This document shows positions 51,771 to 64,000 of a stretch of 64,000 nucleotides of DNA, piece by piece. This DNA comes from Isoetes taiwanensis (taxonomy: Eukaryota; Streptophyta; Lycopodiopsida; Isoetales; Isoetaceae). Within the stretch, counting starts at the first letter, position 1. Every line of letters begins with the position of its first letter. Where the stretch lies: contig JAJEKV010000046.1 in assembly GCA_021234155.1 (NCBI GenBank), positions 1,602,298-1,666,297 on the forward strand, read 5' to 3'. The notes below the pieces were generated by a model. It made no database searches. It saw nothing but the letters and a program-made list of their open reading frames with translations, and had not been told where the DNA came from. The translations under genes were made by a program, and so were the position numbers.

Positions 51771-53345
51771 ATGGCACAGCCAAAAAAAGGGGGAGAAACA
51801 TTCCATTCAAATTTAATACAGGGCTGCTGCAAAATAGAAGATCCTATTAAACAGGTCAAATGCTGGATCAAGGAATGGGGGAAAGAATGGAATATTAAAA
51901 AAAGGAAGGAGAAACAAGAGGTTTATGAAGCTATGAGAGAAATAAGGAAGAGTCTTTTCTAGGATAAGGGCAACATAATGTGGCAAGAACAAGAGTTCGA
52001 ATTGGAATCTAAAGTCAAAGGTATTAAGGAAGCTGAGGCAAAAAGTTTAGCTGTGAAAAGTAGATGTAAATATATCAACGAAATGGATGATGCAGGTGCT
52101 GCCTTCTTCTTTAGAATTGCAAAGAGTAGAATCCTCAATAATGGGATCATACATGTTACTGGGAGTGATGGCAAGATATTGGACAGTCAAGAGGTTCAGA
52201 AATTCTTTCATAATGGATACAAAAAGCTTTTCAGCAGCTATGTGGTTGATGAGGAGGAGATGGAAAAATTCTTTGCAGAAATTCCCAGAGGCCCACAGAT
52301 TGAAGAGGATGACATGCTCACTGTCCCAGAGGAAAAAGAGATCAAGGAAACTCTTCAATCTATGCCCCATGGTAAAAGCCCAGGTCCGGATGGGTTTTAG
52401 CCAGAATTTTACATGGAATTCTGGGATCTAATGAAGGATGTTCTCATTTCATTTATCCAAGGTGCTTGGAGGGCTAAGTATCTGCACCCAACAATCAATG
52501 TAAGACATATTACTCTCATACCCAAGGTTGAAAATCCTGCACACTTTGGTGACTGGAGACCAATCTCTCTCACCAATACCACCTATAAGTTGTTGGCCAA
52601 AATCTTAGCTAACAGATTGAAGATGAGTCTAATGAAGATGATCAATCCCTGCCAATCTGCCTTCCTCCCCTAGAGGAATATCCTGGGTAACTACATTGGG
52701 GCAACAGAAGGGTTACATTGGAATAAACTATCCAACCAAAGATGTATGCTCCTCAAATTAGATTTTAAAAGAGCATATGACACGATTAGCTGGCAATTCT
52801 TGGAAAGGGCAATGGCTCATCTGGGGCTATCAGACAGGGTATATCAGAAAGTTTTTGGATTTAACATGATGACCTCATCTGCAATTATGATTAATGGCAC
52901 TCCTACAGATCAATTCCCATGTAGAAGGGGAGTGAAGCAAGGATGCCCTCTAGCTCCACACCTCTTTTTAATAGTAGCTGAGATGGTTACCAAATTGGTA
53001 ACTTACATGCAAGTGAAGGGTGATATTCAGTGTTTGGAGCTGCCTGGTAATGAAGGTACCTTTTCCTTGATGCAATATGCTGATGATACCTTTGTTTTTC
53101 TAAAGCAGGGAGATAAGAACCTTTCAAACTTCCTCACTGTGATGGAAAAATTTGGCCAGAAATCAGGAGTCAAGCTCAACAAGAACAAATGTGCAATTAT
53201 CTTAGACACACATGAAACAGAAATACAGGGTATCAAGATCCTTAATAAAAATGTAGGTACATCAATTCTTGAAATCCCCCTAGCTTTGAACTCCTCTTTC
53301 CGAGGTTTATGGGACCCAATCATAACCAGGATAAAAGGAAACTAG
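51771..53345 (+). pseudogene. LINE B reverse transcriptase
   Basis: Frames carry KCWIKEWGKEW, GKSPGPDGF-stop-PEF, ITLIPKVENPAHFGDWRPIS and NPCQSAFLP-stop-RNI. LLKLDFKRAYDTISWQFLER (first Asp), RGVKQGCPLAPHLF and the catalytic YADD in MQYADDTFVF near 53070-53090 follow. Stops at 51960, 52398-52400, 52671-52673 and 53343 interrupt an otherwise long RT, all with small changes. Confidence 0.92.
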
Positions 53346-54640
53346 GCCTGTACTCCTCCTCACTTTCTCTAGCTGGCAGAGTACAGATTGCTAATGCAGT
53401 AATCAGCAGTGCACGTTTATTTTTCTTCAGTAATTGTTGGGGACAGGGCCTCCTACAGTAAAATAGAGGCAGCCATTAGATAATTCATCTGGCAAGGAGT
53501 GCATAAGGTGGCCTGGGGAGACCTTACTAAATCAAGAAAAAGGGAGGATTAGGATGTAAAGATTTATTTATTCAAGCTCAAGCTTTAGCTGCTAAGATGG
53601 TTTGGAGAGCTATTCATAACACTTCCCCATCCCCGGCCATAAAGCTGATCAGATATTGGATACAAGAGTCATATCCAGTAGGTAATCACTGTCTCAAACA
53701 TGAGCTGCCAGATTCAACATTTTTTCAATTTAATCCCTATCCTAATACATCTAATATCTTGAAAAGAATGTTTGAAGCATGGAATTCTGCTGCCTTATGT
53801 TATAGACCTCCAATTCTTGATGCTAAATCCAAAGACATTAATTTTTTTTGGCACCCAGGAGTAGTAAGAAGTGATAATCTGCTTAGCACTCCAACATCCA
53901 CAGAAGTACATGCAATGGCACAATGCAGGTATCAGGAAAATTGGTGATTTAAGGAATGGAGAAACTGCCTGAAAGTCATGGGATGAGATTGCAATGGTTA
54001 CTAAAGGTTCAGATTTGGACAGGAAGATTTACAACTCTATAATGGATAAAGTCAGGCAGTATGAGGAACTATGTGACAGTTCCAACCAATGGCATTTAAA
54101 AGGCAAAGAGATCTATTCTATAAAGGAGATATATATGACTCTGATGAGCCATAAACCATCCAAAGCAACCCAACTCTGGAATTGTGAGGAGAAAGAGTTA
54201 GCTGCAGTTTGTGCTCAAGGTTGGAAGAGCTATACTGCAAATAAGATTAAAACCTTTGGTTGGCTAGTCTTGCACCAGAGCTTAATTACTAATCACAGGA
54301 GAGCAAAATTTGATATCTCAATCTCGGAGGTGTGCTCTTTGGGATGTGACGAGACAGAAACTTCTAACCATGTCTTCATTTGCCCTGTTATCAAAGATTT
54401 CTGGAGCTGGGCTACTCAAATCAACAGGGGGGCTGTAGAGGATTCATGCCTTATGGAATTCTTAAACACTGGCAATAGATTGTTGAGCACAACAAGATCT
54501 TTAAGTTGTTGGGTAGTCTGGAAGCATAGGAATAGAGCTGCTATTGAACATAAAGCTCCAATTTTGATTGGCTTAAACAGACCTTTTTGGCATCTTTGGT
54601 AGACTCGGCAGTTGCTCACAGAGCCTTAAAAGGAAAAAAT
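53346..54640 (+). pseudogene. LINE B C-terminal domain
   Basis: Broken frames with LGLYSSSLSLAGRVQIANAV, KKGGLGCKDLFIQAQALAAK and FFWHPG. Next is the zf-RVT-like region TFGWLVLHQSLITNHRRAK, CSLGCDETETSNHVFICPVI and DFWSW, with the usual Cys/His order. Confidence 0.87.
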
Positions 54641-55300
54641 TATGATAAAGAGTGGAACACCATTGGCAGTTTTCAAGGTGTGTATGATTCTTTTGTACTA
54701 AAACTAACTTTCCATGATGATGTTTTGCACAGATGCAGTGAGGAGGCTTAACAGATTTGGAGCAGCACACAGAGAAATGGGGGTTGCTGAAAACTCAAAT
54801 GATGAAGACTCCAATCTCTCCAGAATTGAGGAAGAAGATCTGCTTATTCAATTGAAGCAAGAGATGATTCACGCCTCGGCTATCAAGAAGGTATTGAACA
54901 GGTCTGAAGCGTGGAGTCACAACAATTTGAGACGATATTTTGCGAACCTGTACCATAAATGGCAACAGAAAAGGGAAGCCCATGTTCTTGTATTGTTGGA
55001 CTTCACCAATTATCCGGCTGCCAAATAACATTTTTGGAAGAAAGCGGGTAACAGATCTGACCATTCAGGATCTTATTGAAGCTTAGTAAAATATGTTAAA
55101 CCCACTCTTAAGGCCTCTATCATTTACTGATGCATTTTGATAACACTATGAGGATGGGTGCCGAATAGCTGGCCCATCTGTTTTCTCATGTTTCCATTTT
55201 ATAAGGAACATGTTACTGATATTTATGTTGGAAGTATGCCTTCGATGGTATGCTATATGATGTAGTCTTTTTCTATGAATACTAAACCTTACCTTGCCTT

Positions 55301-55301
<1 letters not shown>
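54641..55301 (+). other. LINE B 3' UTR
   Basis: Between the C-terminal domain and the poly-A tail. The frame 54714-55028 (MMMFCTDAVRRLNRFGAAHR) may be a remnant of the RNase-H-like end or noncoding. Confidence 0.5.

Positions 55302-55332
<31 letters not shown>
55302..55332 (+). repeat. Poly-A tail of LINE B
   Basis: 31 uninterrupted A residues. Confidence 0.9.
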
Positions 55333-55334
<2 letters not shown>

Positions 55335-58045
55335 AGTCCACCCTAGCCTTAGCAACAGCCAACTAGCAATGACATCTACAGAGGGCAATCCCTACTGTAG
55401 TCTTATCAGCCCATACTAGGATCGAAATCCCTGATGGCACCAATCATCGCAGAACCATAAGTCTTTAGCCTAAAATCAATAACTTCTAAGAACAAGAATC
55501 AACTTAGATTAACATACCCAAGTATGACACTTACCAGTAAGCCTCATCTTTACTCTTGTCTCATGTTTACAAGGCTCCAAATATGAATTGGATATCAACT
55601 TGTTAGATTACAAACAAGCCGAATTATCTTGAATCAATATCCCATTCTTAGGACTATGTAGAAATCCTCAAGACAAAGCACATGCCGGCCACAATGTTTT
55701 ATTACCTTAAGCATCGAAGATTTTAAGGTTTATCCTTAAAGCCAATGCAAGTACCTGGTACATTACAAAGTGACATCCCCCTTCCATATAATGCCCAAGT
55801 TACTCTCTTTATTGCTTAAGCTTTAGACAGTTTCCAAAGCCAATCCCATCTTGAAAGCAAAAGCAGTTACAAAGAATATTATAAGCACAAGCGAAATTAC
55901 AGAATATCTCTATTTATCCTGTTTTAAGCTTAAGGCCCTGCATATTTGCCTTTATGTTTCTACACGTAAAGACCAATGTATATGTACACGTTTAGATTTC
56001 CATGTGCATGTTGGTCCATAAGCTTTTACATGCACAGCACACTAATTCAAAGCATCCAACCAGTACTCAGCCTATGCATGCCTCACTTGTTGATTTAACC
56101 ATAATCAGTCTGTGCACTTGGTAAAGTTACAAAGACAATACATAAAACAAAAAGGAGTAATCCCTCAAATAGATAACGGATTCTCATCGTTTGCTAAAAT
56201 TTTGAGAGGATTCAAAAGCCTTAATAAACTACCATTATATTTTTATTATGGTAAGCTTTTCGGGACATAAATAAGCTGAACCGTCAGACATGCAGAGATG
56301 TTCATGCATAACAGCAAAAAATAAACCAGGCTATGATATACAGATCTGCAAGCCTGCTACATGTAGATAAGACGATATTAAAAGCAAAAGCATGATGTGA
56401 TAGTTCTCCCCTGTCTGTCTAAACCAGATGTGAACTCCACGAGTGTCTTTTATGACCAGATGTAGCCTCCATACGAGTGTGATTCCAGAATAAGTTCTCC
56501 ATTGCAACTCCATCCATTTTCAGCCAGAACATGAAATTGAAAGCAAAAAGACGACAATAAGAGGAGAAACCGGTACCTGCAGCCAAACAACACCACATTA
56601 GCATAAGAATGGTAATGAGTGAAGGGCCAAAAGGTACATAAGGTTTCTCAGCTCTTCGCTGATCACCTATTGTAGCCTTCTTGCCCCTAAATCAATACCA
56701 GCTGAAAACAGATCAAAATTCATAACTTGTCTAAGAAGCTCCAAGCCTCCATCTATTTTTACATTTATTTAAAACCGAAAGTGGAAAAGTACTTATATCT
56801 TCTTGTTATGCCCAAAGAGGACCGGAAGCGGTAACTACCCATGCACGAGATTAAGGGTATACATGCACTATAATGCAAGAACTGGAGGATCAACCAAGAA
56901 TACCCATATAATATCAAAGTACTAGGCTTGTATTCAACTATAAAATTGCTGTCATGTACCTTTCAAATCCAACTGCTATGCAACAGCAAGAAGAGATACC
57001 ATGGTTATTTTAAAAGAATGAGGTTATAGGAGGTTAAAAAACCAGAACAGAGAAAGACTATGCATCAATATGCAAGAGCCTGAAGCAAAGAATTTTTAGT
57101 TAAAATACATTTATAACTAAACCAAACCTGAATGTTCTCAAGTTCACATTCAAGGTCGTGTGTCTGGAACATATTCTTGAAGCAGGATCCAGCATGTTTG
57201 CTTCCATCACAACTCTGCCTGCCCATGTATTTCCATTTGCGCCAAGTGTGACCCAGCATTTCTTTCAGTATTCATGTCTACTCTCTCAAACTCATTGATC
57301 TCCAGGTAAACTCGGAATAGTAGCAAGCCGAGCAAAAACCTGTATCATATTTATCTGGATAATCGAACAGATTGTACTGTATATATCACCGGGGCTTATA
57401 CTCCCGCCAAAATCTTGTACCACTGCAATGATGGTCATTTGATTCCGGCATGTAGACACACCAACTCCACCGAAATCATAAACCTAAGCCATACCATAGA
57501 TTTACACTTCATGTGTAAGGCCTATAGAATCATGAATATTTCTAGCTCTGGCAATAGTTATGCCAGGCTACTACGCCTTGAACACCAGCCACTGCATCGG
57601 AATTAGACGTTTGGCACAGAATCCATTACCACTGTGGTGCTTAGTCAGGGCTAAAGGCAGCGGACCCAGCCTTGCTCGTGTAGAGCATTTCCGTAGACCA
57701 TCAGCTTGTATCGTAAACCTAACTTCAGTAATTTGTGGAGTTAGAATAAAAAACCACATTTCTATTAAACCTTGGCATTACTTTAAAAGCCATTACAGGC
57801 GTAAATCATAATTGATCATATCCAAGTTACAAATACTAGAGTGCTCACCATTTGGTGTATCAAAAACTTTTTAGAGTATAGCCCAAGTGAGCCTAGTCCC
57901 TGCCCTTAGAACCATAGTCATACACTTATTAAGTCTATGACAATATCTTAGAAAATTGTCCTTGTAAATACTATCACCGTCCAGAGACCATAGTTATAAG
58001 CAAAAGCATTCATATCTAAGCCTAAGTATCACTTAGATGTGGAAA
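55333..58045. repeat. 3.2 kb tandem duplication, copy 1
   Basis: From CCAGTCCACCCTAGCC to GATGTGGAAATA it matches 58574-61273 at an offset of 3227-3241 bases, with small indels and a few replaced patches (for example near 56570 and 57590). It contains minus-strand exon-like pieces with splice signals but no gene I can name. Confidence 0.92.
56400..57790 (-). pseudogene. Unidentified gene remnant in duplication copy 1
   Basis: Minus-strand segments look exon-like. QITEVRFTIQADGLRKCSTR lies near 57670-57740. KEMLGHTWRKWKYMGRQSCD, ending at a GT donor, lies near 57130-57265, and WLKMDGVAMENLFWNHTRME near 56450-56530. No family is recognised, and the pieces could be noncoding. The same segments recur in copy 2. 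Confidence 0.25.
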
Positions 58046-58573
58046 TATAAAAAAAATCCTACCTCCAACCGTAGGAGAGAGAAGACCTCTTTGTTGGATA
58101 AGCTGTAATATTAGGAAGGGCAGACCCCTACTATTACAGCAGAGGTCTACCCCATCCCATTATTTTTTGAACCCTGATGACAATTGTTGCAGCATTTGGT
58201 CTTATACTTTGGTGAATATAAGAACCAGCCTAGTGGCATTGTAAGACATAAAGCCCAGTGGCATTCTAAGACATATAGCCCAGTGGCATCCTGCAGAACC
58301 CTTGTATCCAAGTAAACAACACTGCATGTGATGGGCTTTAGACTTACAGTAGCTATATCCAATAGCAGAAAGATTCTTGTTCCATGCCGGTGATACCAGT
58401 TCATGGACCACTTCTTATTCCTATAGAAGGAGACATTATAACCATTATTAGTACAAAATATGTCTACAAGACAAGTCAGAAATGTAGAAAGTCAATTGTT
58501 ACTAGACTAAAAACTAGGTTCTGAGAATATGGTGACCCTGGTAAGACCAAAGAACTGAAATTCCTAAAAAAAT
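58046..58573. other. Unique part of the duplicated unit
   Basis: Present only in copy 1. It holds a short repeat of GCCCAGTGGCAT-like motifs near 58230-58290 and ends in CTAAAAAAAT just before copy 2. No gene seen. Confidence 0.6.
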
Positions 58574-61273
58574 CCAGTCCACCCTAGCCCTAGCAACAGC
58601 CAACTAGCAATGACATCTACAGAGGTCAATCCCTACTGTAGTCTTATCAGCCCATACTAGGATCGAAATCCCTGATGGCACCAATCATCGCAGAACCATA
58701 AGTCTTTAGCCTAAAATCAATAACTTCTAAGAACAAGAATCAACTTAGATTAACATACCCAAGTATGACACTTACCAGTAAGCCTCATCTTTACTCTTGT
58801 CTCATGTTTACAAGGCTCCAAATATGAATTGGATATCAACTTGTTAGATTACAAACAAGCCGAATTATCTTGAATCAATATCCCATTCTTAGGACTATGT
58901 AGAAATCCTCAAGACAAAGCACATGCCGGCCACAATGTTTTATTACCTTAAGCATCGAAGATTTTAAGGCATATCCTTAAAGCCAATGCAAGTACCTGGT
59001 ACATTACGAAGTGACATCCCCCTTCCATATAATGCCCAAGTTACTCTCTTTATTGCTTAAGCTTTAGACAGTTTCCAAAGCCAATCCCATCTTGAAAGCA
59101 AAAGCAGTTACAAAGAATATTATAAGCACAAGCGAAATTACAGAATATCTCTATTTATCCTGTTTTAAGCTTAAGGCCCTGCATATTTGCCTTTATGTTT
59201 CTACACGTAAAGACCAATGTATATGTACACGTTTAGATTTCCATGTGCATGTTGGTCCATAAGCTTTTACATGCACAGCACACTAATTCAAAGCATCCAA
59301 CCAGTACTCAGCCTCCTCACTTGTTGATTTAACCATAATCAGTCTGTGCACTTGGTAAAGTTACAAAGACAATACATAAAACAAAAAGGAGTAATCCCTC
59401 AAATAGATAACGGATTCTCATCGTTTGCTAAAATTTTGAGAGGATTCAAAAGCCTTAATAAACTACCATTATATTTTTATTATGGTAAGCTTTTCGGGAC
59501 ATAAATAAGCTGAACCGTCAGACATGCAGAGATGTTCATGCATAACAGCAAAAAATAAACCAGGCTATGATATACAGATCTGCAAGCCTGCTACATGTAG
59601 ATAAGACGATATTAAAAGCAAAAGCATGATGTGATAGTTCTCCCCTGTCTGTCTAAACCAGATGTGAACTCCACGAGTGTCTTTTATGACCAGATGTAGC
59701 CTCCATACGAGTGTGATTCCAGAATAAGTTCTCCATTGCAACTCCATCCATTTTCAGCCAGAACATGAAATTGAAAGCAAAAAGACGACAATAAGAGGAG
59801 AAAGGTTTTTCTGACCAAACAACACCACATTAGCATAAGAATGGTAATGAGTGAAGGGCCAAAAGGTACATAAGGTTTCTCAGCTCTTCGCTGATCACCT
59901 ATTGTAGCCTTCTTGCCCCTAAATCAATACCAGCTGAAAACAGATCAAAATTCATAACTTGTCTAAGAAGCTCCAAGCCTCCATCTATTTTTACATTTAT
60001 TTAAAACCGAGTGGAAAAGTACTTATATCTTACTGTTATGCCACAGCAGACCCAGAACAGTAACTACCCATGCACGAGATTAAGGGTATACATGCACTAT
60101 AATGCAAGAACTGGAGGATCAACCAAGAATACCCATATAATATCAAAGTACTAGGCTTGTATTCAACTATAAAATTGCTGTCATGTACCTTTCAAATCCA
60201 ACTGCTATGCAACAGCAAGAAGAGATACCATGGTTATTTTAAAAGAATGAGGTTATAGGAGGTTAAAAAACCAGAACAGAGAAAGACTATGCATCAATAT
60301 GCAAGAGCCTGAAGCAAAGAATTTTTAGTTAAAATACATTTATAACTAAACCAAACCTGAATGTTCTCAAGTTCACATTCAAGGTCGTGTGTCTGGAACA
60401 TATTCTTGAAGCAGGATCCAGCATGTTTGCTTCCATCACAACTCTGCCTGCCCATGTATTTCCATTTGCGCCAAGTGTGACCCAGCATTTCTTTCAGTAT
60501 TCATGTCTACTCTCTCAAACTCATTGATCTCCAGGTAAACTCGGAATAGTAGCAAGCCGAGCAAAAACCTGTATCATATTTATCTGGATAATCGAGCAGT
60601 TATTGTATATATCATGGGGCTTATACTCGCCAAAAATCTTGTAGAAAACGCAATGATGGTCATTTGATTAAGATGTAGACACACCAACTCCACCGAAATC
60701 ATAAACCTAAGCCATACCATAGATTTACACTTCATGTGTAAGGCCTATAGAATCATGAATATTTCTAGCTCTGGCAATAGTTATGCCAGCTACTACTATG
60801 AACACCCGACCAATGCGATCGAATTAGGCGTTTGTACGAGAATCCATTACCACTGTGGTGCTTAGTCAGGGCTAAAGGCAGCGGACCCAGCCTTGCTCGT
60901 GTAGAGCATTTCCGTAGACCATCAGCTTGTATCGTAAACCTAACTTCAGTAATTTGTGGAGTTAGAATAAAAAACCACATTTCTATTAAACCTTGGCATT
61001 ACATTAAAAGCCATTACAGGCGTAAATCATAATTGATCATATCCAAGTTACAAATACTAGAGTGCTCACCATTTGGTGTATCAAAAACTTTTTAGAGTAT
61101 AGCCCAAGTGAGCCTAGTCCCTGCCCTTAGAACCATAGTCATACACTTATTAAGTCTATGACAATATCTTAGAAAATTGTCCTTGTAAATTTAGATACTA
61201 TCACCGTCCAGAGACCATAGTTATAAGCAAAAGCATTCATATCTAAGCCTAAGTATCACTTAGATGTGGAAAT
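58574..61273. repeat. 3.2 kb tandem duplication, copy 2
   Basis: Direct copy of 55333-58045. It ends in an 18-A run (61274-61291) where copy 1 continues into unique DNA. Confidence 0.92.
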
Positions 61274-61291
61274 AAAAAAAAAAAAAAAAAA
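61274..61291. repeat. Poly-A run
   Basis: 18 A residues at the right edge of duplication copy 2. Confidence 0.9.
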
Positions 61292-61598
61292 GTTTCGATT
61301 TGTACTCAATATATTGTTCCTTTGTCATATCATCATTAATCCATACCTTCTCCCCCCTCAACAATGCCCGCTTGCTCAAGACACCCATCTTATTTTCCTT
61401 GCTTACAAATTTCACAATAATATACATCGTGTTACCACAGGATTTACCCATCCGAAATACCACAACTACGTCATTATCAAAATCTAACTTAGATTTGATA
61501 AACATGCGTACCTTCTTCTTTGTGTTCTCCTTTGTATTTTCTGGTAGACCAACCACGCGAATGTTCATAGCCCTTTTCTGCCTCTTGCGCTCTTCCAT
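61292..61598 (-). pseudogene. L1 ORF1-like fragment
   Basis: The frame opens MEERKRQKRAMNIRVVGLPE and continues FDNDVVVVFRMGKS, YIIVKFVSKENKMGVLSKRA and KVWINDDMTKEQ. This is the RRM-like core of L1 ORF1-type proteins: N-I-R-V-x-G-L-P-E, R-x-G, V-K-F, V-L-x-x-A, D-D-x-T. It runs into the T-run. Neither LINE A nor LINE B contains this part, so it is a separate insertion fragment. Confidence 0.6.
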
Positions 61599-64000
61599 AG
61601 TTGAATCTAATGCTTTGTTCTTGTCCTATTGATCTTTAATGAAAGAAGTGAGCTACTGTTGTACCTGTCCCATGGTTCTATTGCGATAGCAGCAATAGAA
61701 GCGACATTCCTTGGATGGGGATGCCTGACCTCATACCTCCTATTTATTCTGCCTCTTCACTCATTTTCATTCATCCGCATTCTCTTGAGCTAGTCTCTCC
61801 TCCTTCTTTGTCTTACCAGTTTCTAGGGCTCTTCTATGAATGGCTGTCTGTCCCAATTGGTTTCCACGCTCTATCTCTAGCCACAAACAGATTCAGTTTT
61901 TTCTACAAGTAGCCCCACTCGCTCCATTTCTAGCCACAAACACAATTCAAATTTTTCTACAAGCAGCACGACCTGCTTCAAGCACACCACGCTCCACAAA
62001 CTCGAATTTCTACAAGCCTCCCGACTTGCATCAAACACTCCATGCTCCCAGATCGAATTTCTTACAAGGTGTGAATCTTATTATTTACAGTATTTCTGTT
62101 TGATTTGGTTCATTTTGTAGGCTTCGTGCATTGGTGGCTGTTCTGCTCTAGTGTACAGGAACATGGTTTGCCACGACTTGTCGGTAAGATTTTCCTTCTT
62201 TGCCCCCCCACCCTTTTTTTAATACTTTTGAAAGCATGATATCCTTGGGTTCGTGGTTATGCATCCCTTTTGATGGTAATGGATTCATGGTTTTCAGTTC
62301 TTTTTATTCCTTCCTTATCCCTCTAAGTATCTTTTGCTCTCTCTGCTCTCCTCTTGTCCCTCCCCCGCAGTGTTTTCGATATCATGCCCTGGTTTTGGTT
62401 TTCCGGAATTGCTTTCCTTCTTCCTGAAGTTGCAGCTTTGGTTTCTGTCTGGTTTGTGGATCAAGGGGGCTCAGTTTTACCCTATACAGAATGAATTGGC
62501 TACTCCAGCCTTCCCTTGCTAGATTTCGAGGTATTAAGTCTGTTGTTACATTGCCCTTTTCGATTCGTTTCCACCGTTGGTTCTCGCTTTCCTTTGGCTG
62601 AACCGATGTGGTTGTGGGGCGTATTCAGTCGCATCTGACCTGCATCTGCTTCCCTGATCCTACTCTGGCTGGAATTTGCAATCTTCCCTGGCAATCACTC
62701 TCTGCAATCACTCTCTCGATTCTTTCCCTCTCCACAATTGGTAACCGTTTCTGCCTCTGTCGCAAACACTTGGTGGCAGAATACCAGGTCTTGGTTTCAC
62801 TTGTCCCCTTTCTGTTGGGGGATACCGGAGTTTTTCTTTCCATTTGTTTTTTGAAGTTCTAGGCCCCTTGCACTTCTTTTTGTTTATATTTTCTCCATTC
62901 AGTCCTCAAGTTTACTTTGGGCCCGGCCCTTTGCTCTGTACTTGTTCCAGCCGTGAGCTTCAAGTGGACGTAAAAATTCTATTTATCTATCTATCTTATC
63001 TTTTTATCTATCTTATCCTTTTCTTTCCTTCTGGCTTATCTTTAATATATGGCTTGCATTCTGCTTTATATCTTTTCTTTTAAATGGTTTTCATATATTT
63101 CCTATAAGCTTTATTATTTCTCGCTCTGTCATTTCTTGTACTTGCTAGAGCCTAGTTCCCTTGTTGCTGTGCTCTTCATTTTTCTTGCTCGGCTGCTTGT
63201 ACGTCCCTGCTCATTTTTGCCGGTTCTGCATTTATTCTCTTGCTTGGTTCATCCCTTTAAAGTTGCTTTAATTTTTGTTGTTAAGTTGCCCCTTTACTTC
63301 CCTCTTTCTTGGTTCCATAGTTTCTCCTTATTTTGTATATTAGTTCTAAGGGTTTTTTCTTCTTGCTTGCAATTTAAAGGCGTGACAGGGGTGCCTCTCT
63401 CTTGTTGGTTGATTTTGTGGATATGACTAACCTTTGGATTGGCGAGACTGGTATGGTTTTCCCTCTGAATCTAGCTTTGCAGTCTGTGCTAGGGGTTTAA
63501 TGCTCCACCATCCTTGTTATTTGGTTCTTGACAAGTTTCTCTTGAGCGAGAAGTTTGACATCATTTTGTTTTAGGGGTTCAAGGTTTAGCATGGTTGCCG
63601 CCTTGCCTAGGCTTCTTGTGACATTTTTTCCTATTCGAGTTGTTCCCTTAATCATAATATAGTAATGGTATTTGGGTGCCCCAACTATTTTCGCGATTTT
63701 TTTAATTTTATATCCAGTATCCCTGATATGTTTATAAGTTAGCCATTAGTCAATTCGGTGGGCGTTTCTATTTTTTATTGTTCGTGCATCTATTTGTTGG
63801 GGATTGCTATGTGTGTTTTTTTTTGCATGTTATCCTTGTTTGCGCTACTGTTTGTTGTCTATTGGAGTTGTGGCCCTGTGGTTGCAAATCACAACACTCA
63901 CATTATGCAGTGCTGAGGTCTAACATAATTGATCTTGATTTTTCTTTCAGCTAATGCCCCATATTAGTGACGGCCTAGGAGTTCTTTATGGGTTATCTAT
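61599..64000. other. Pyrimidine-rich DNA, possible promoter or leader region
   Basis: Plus-strand T/C-rich sequence with a TATTTATTC TATA-like site near 61739, a diverged tandem motif AGCCACAAACA...TTTTTCTACAAG (61876-61968) and many short frames, none protein-like. It could be the 5' leader and first intron of a gene lying to the right of the window. Confidence 0.35.

Larger units (their letters stand above)
51651..55332 (+). mobile_element. L1-like LINE B, 5' truncated
   Basis: It begins inside the end of the endonuclease (LLDRFYLWNSDLEEWDNLIT, SIPDHFPQF). It continues through RT and the zinc-finger-like C-terminus and ends in a 31-A tail (55302-55332). The 5' truncation is typical of LINE insertion. 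It abuts LINE A in opposite orientation. Confidence 0.9.

Noticed and set aside
1-64000. CRISPR array, bacterial operons or ribosome binding sites
   Set aside because: Introns, poly-A tails, LTR elements and LINEs show eukaryotic DNA; regularly spaced repeats found here are palindromic arrays or element repeats without spacers of array type.
61599-64000. Plus-strand frames such as 61715-61912 and 63049-63426 as genes
   Set aside because: They are low-complexity, Phe/Leu/Ser-rich translations of pyrimidine-rich DNA without domain features.

Overview
The window reads as nuclear DNA of a land plant with a repeat-rich genome. It holds Ty1/copia and Ty3/gypsy elements (the copia elements with an initiator-Met-type primer site), L1-like LINEs, MITEs, GT-AG introns and a pentatricopeptide-repeat gene fragment. 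No intact host gene is visible. I cannot name the species; the mix of decayed elements would suit a fern, lycophyte, gymnosperm or large-genome angiosperm equally well.

Layout. 1-1.15 kb: AT-rich, little content. 1.17-2.03 kb and 19.04-20.45 kb: a string of same-strand host gene fragments (aconitase, NSE4, an APH1-like first exon, a PPR gene). It is split by a 17 kb Ty3/gypsy element (2034-19038, minus strand) bounded by TG...CA LTRs and a TTGAG target duplication that cuts the NSE4 reading frame. The gypsy element carries gag, protease, RT, RNase H and integrase, then an extra coiled-coil ORF in the env position and a small antisense ORF with its own TATA box. A truncated copia element (2820-7345, plus strand) and a 1.46 kb Mutator-like insertion with a 9 bp target duplication are nested inside it. 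20.7-23.8 kb: unassigned DNA with tandem repeats. 23.8-28.9 kb: a GC-rich, badly decayed LINE ending in a TTCTA tract. 29.2-33.9 kb (minus): a multi-exon transposase-like gene with a ubiquitin-like N-terminus, two zinc fingers and a DDE-type core. 34.4-37.8 kb: a duplicated 320 bp segment, tRNA-like SINE pieces, strong hairpins and a minus-strand gene with the HLH and YCMKD motifs of a rolling-circle HUH endonuclease.

37.9-41.2 kb: a young non-autonomous LTR element (two 970 bp LTRs, AAGGG target duplication). Its interior has seven short hairpins whose stems covary. 41.2-46.0 kb: a minus-strand copia element cut by a 1667 bp solo LTR and by a 480 bp palindromic element with a tRNA-like sequence in each arm. 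46.97-51.65 kb: L1-like LINE A (minus), carrying a MITE and a 158 bp mini-LTR. 51.65-55.33 kb: L1-like LINE B (plus) with a 31-A tail. 55.33-61.27 kb: a 3.2 kb tandem duplication with boundaries at A-runs. 61.27-64.0 kb: an L1-ORF1-like fragment and a pyrimidine-rich stretch without a recognisable gene.

The genes do not form a working pathway. The window records layered transposition: gene-fragment assembly, gypsy insertion into it, then copia and MULE insertions into the gypsy element. Many coding remnants carry TAG or TGA stops consistent with C-to-T decay of methylated DNA. The two most unusual items are the HUH-endonuclease gene and the covarying hairpin array.
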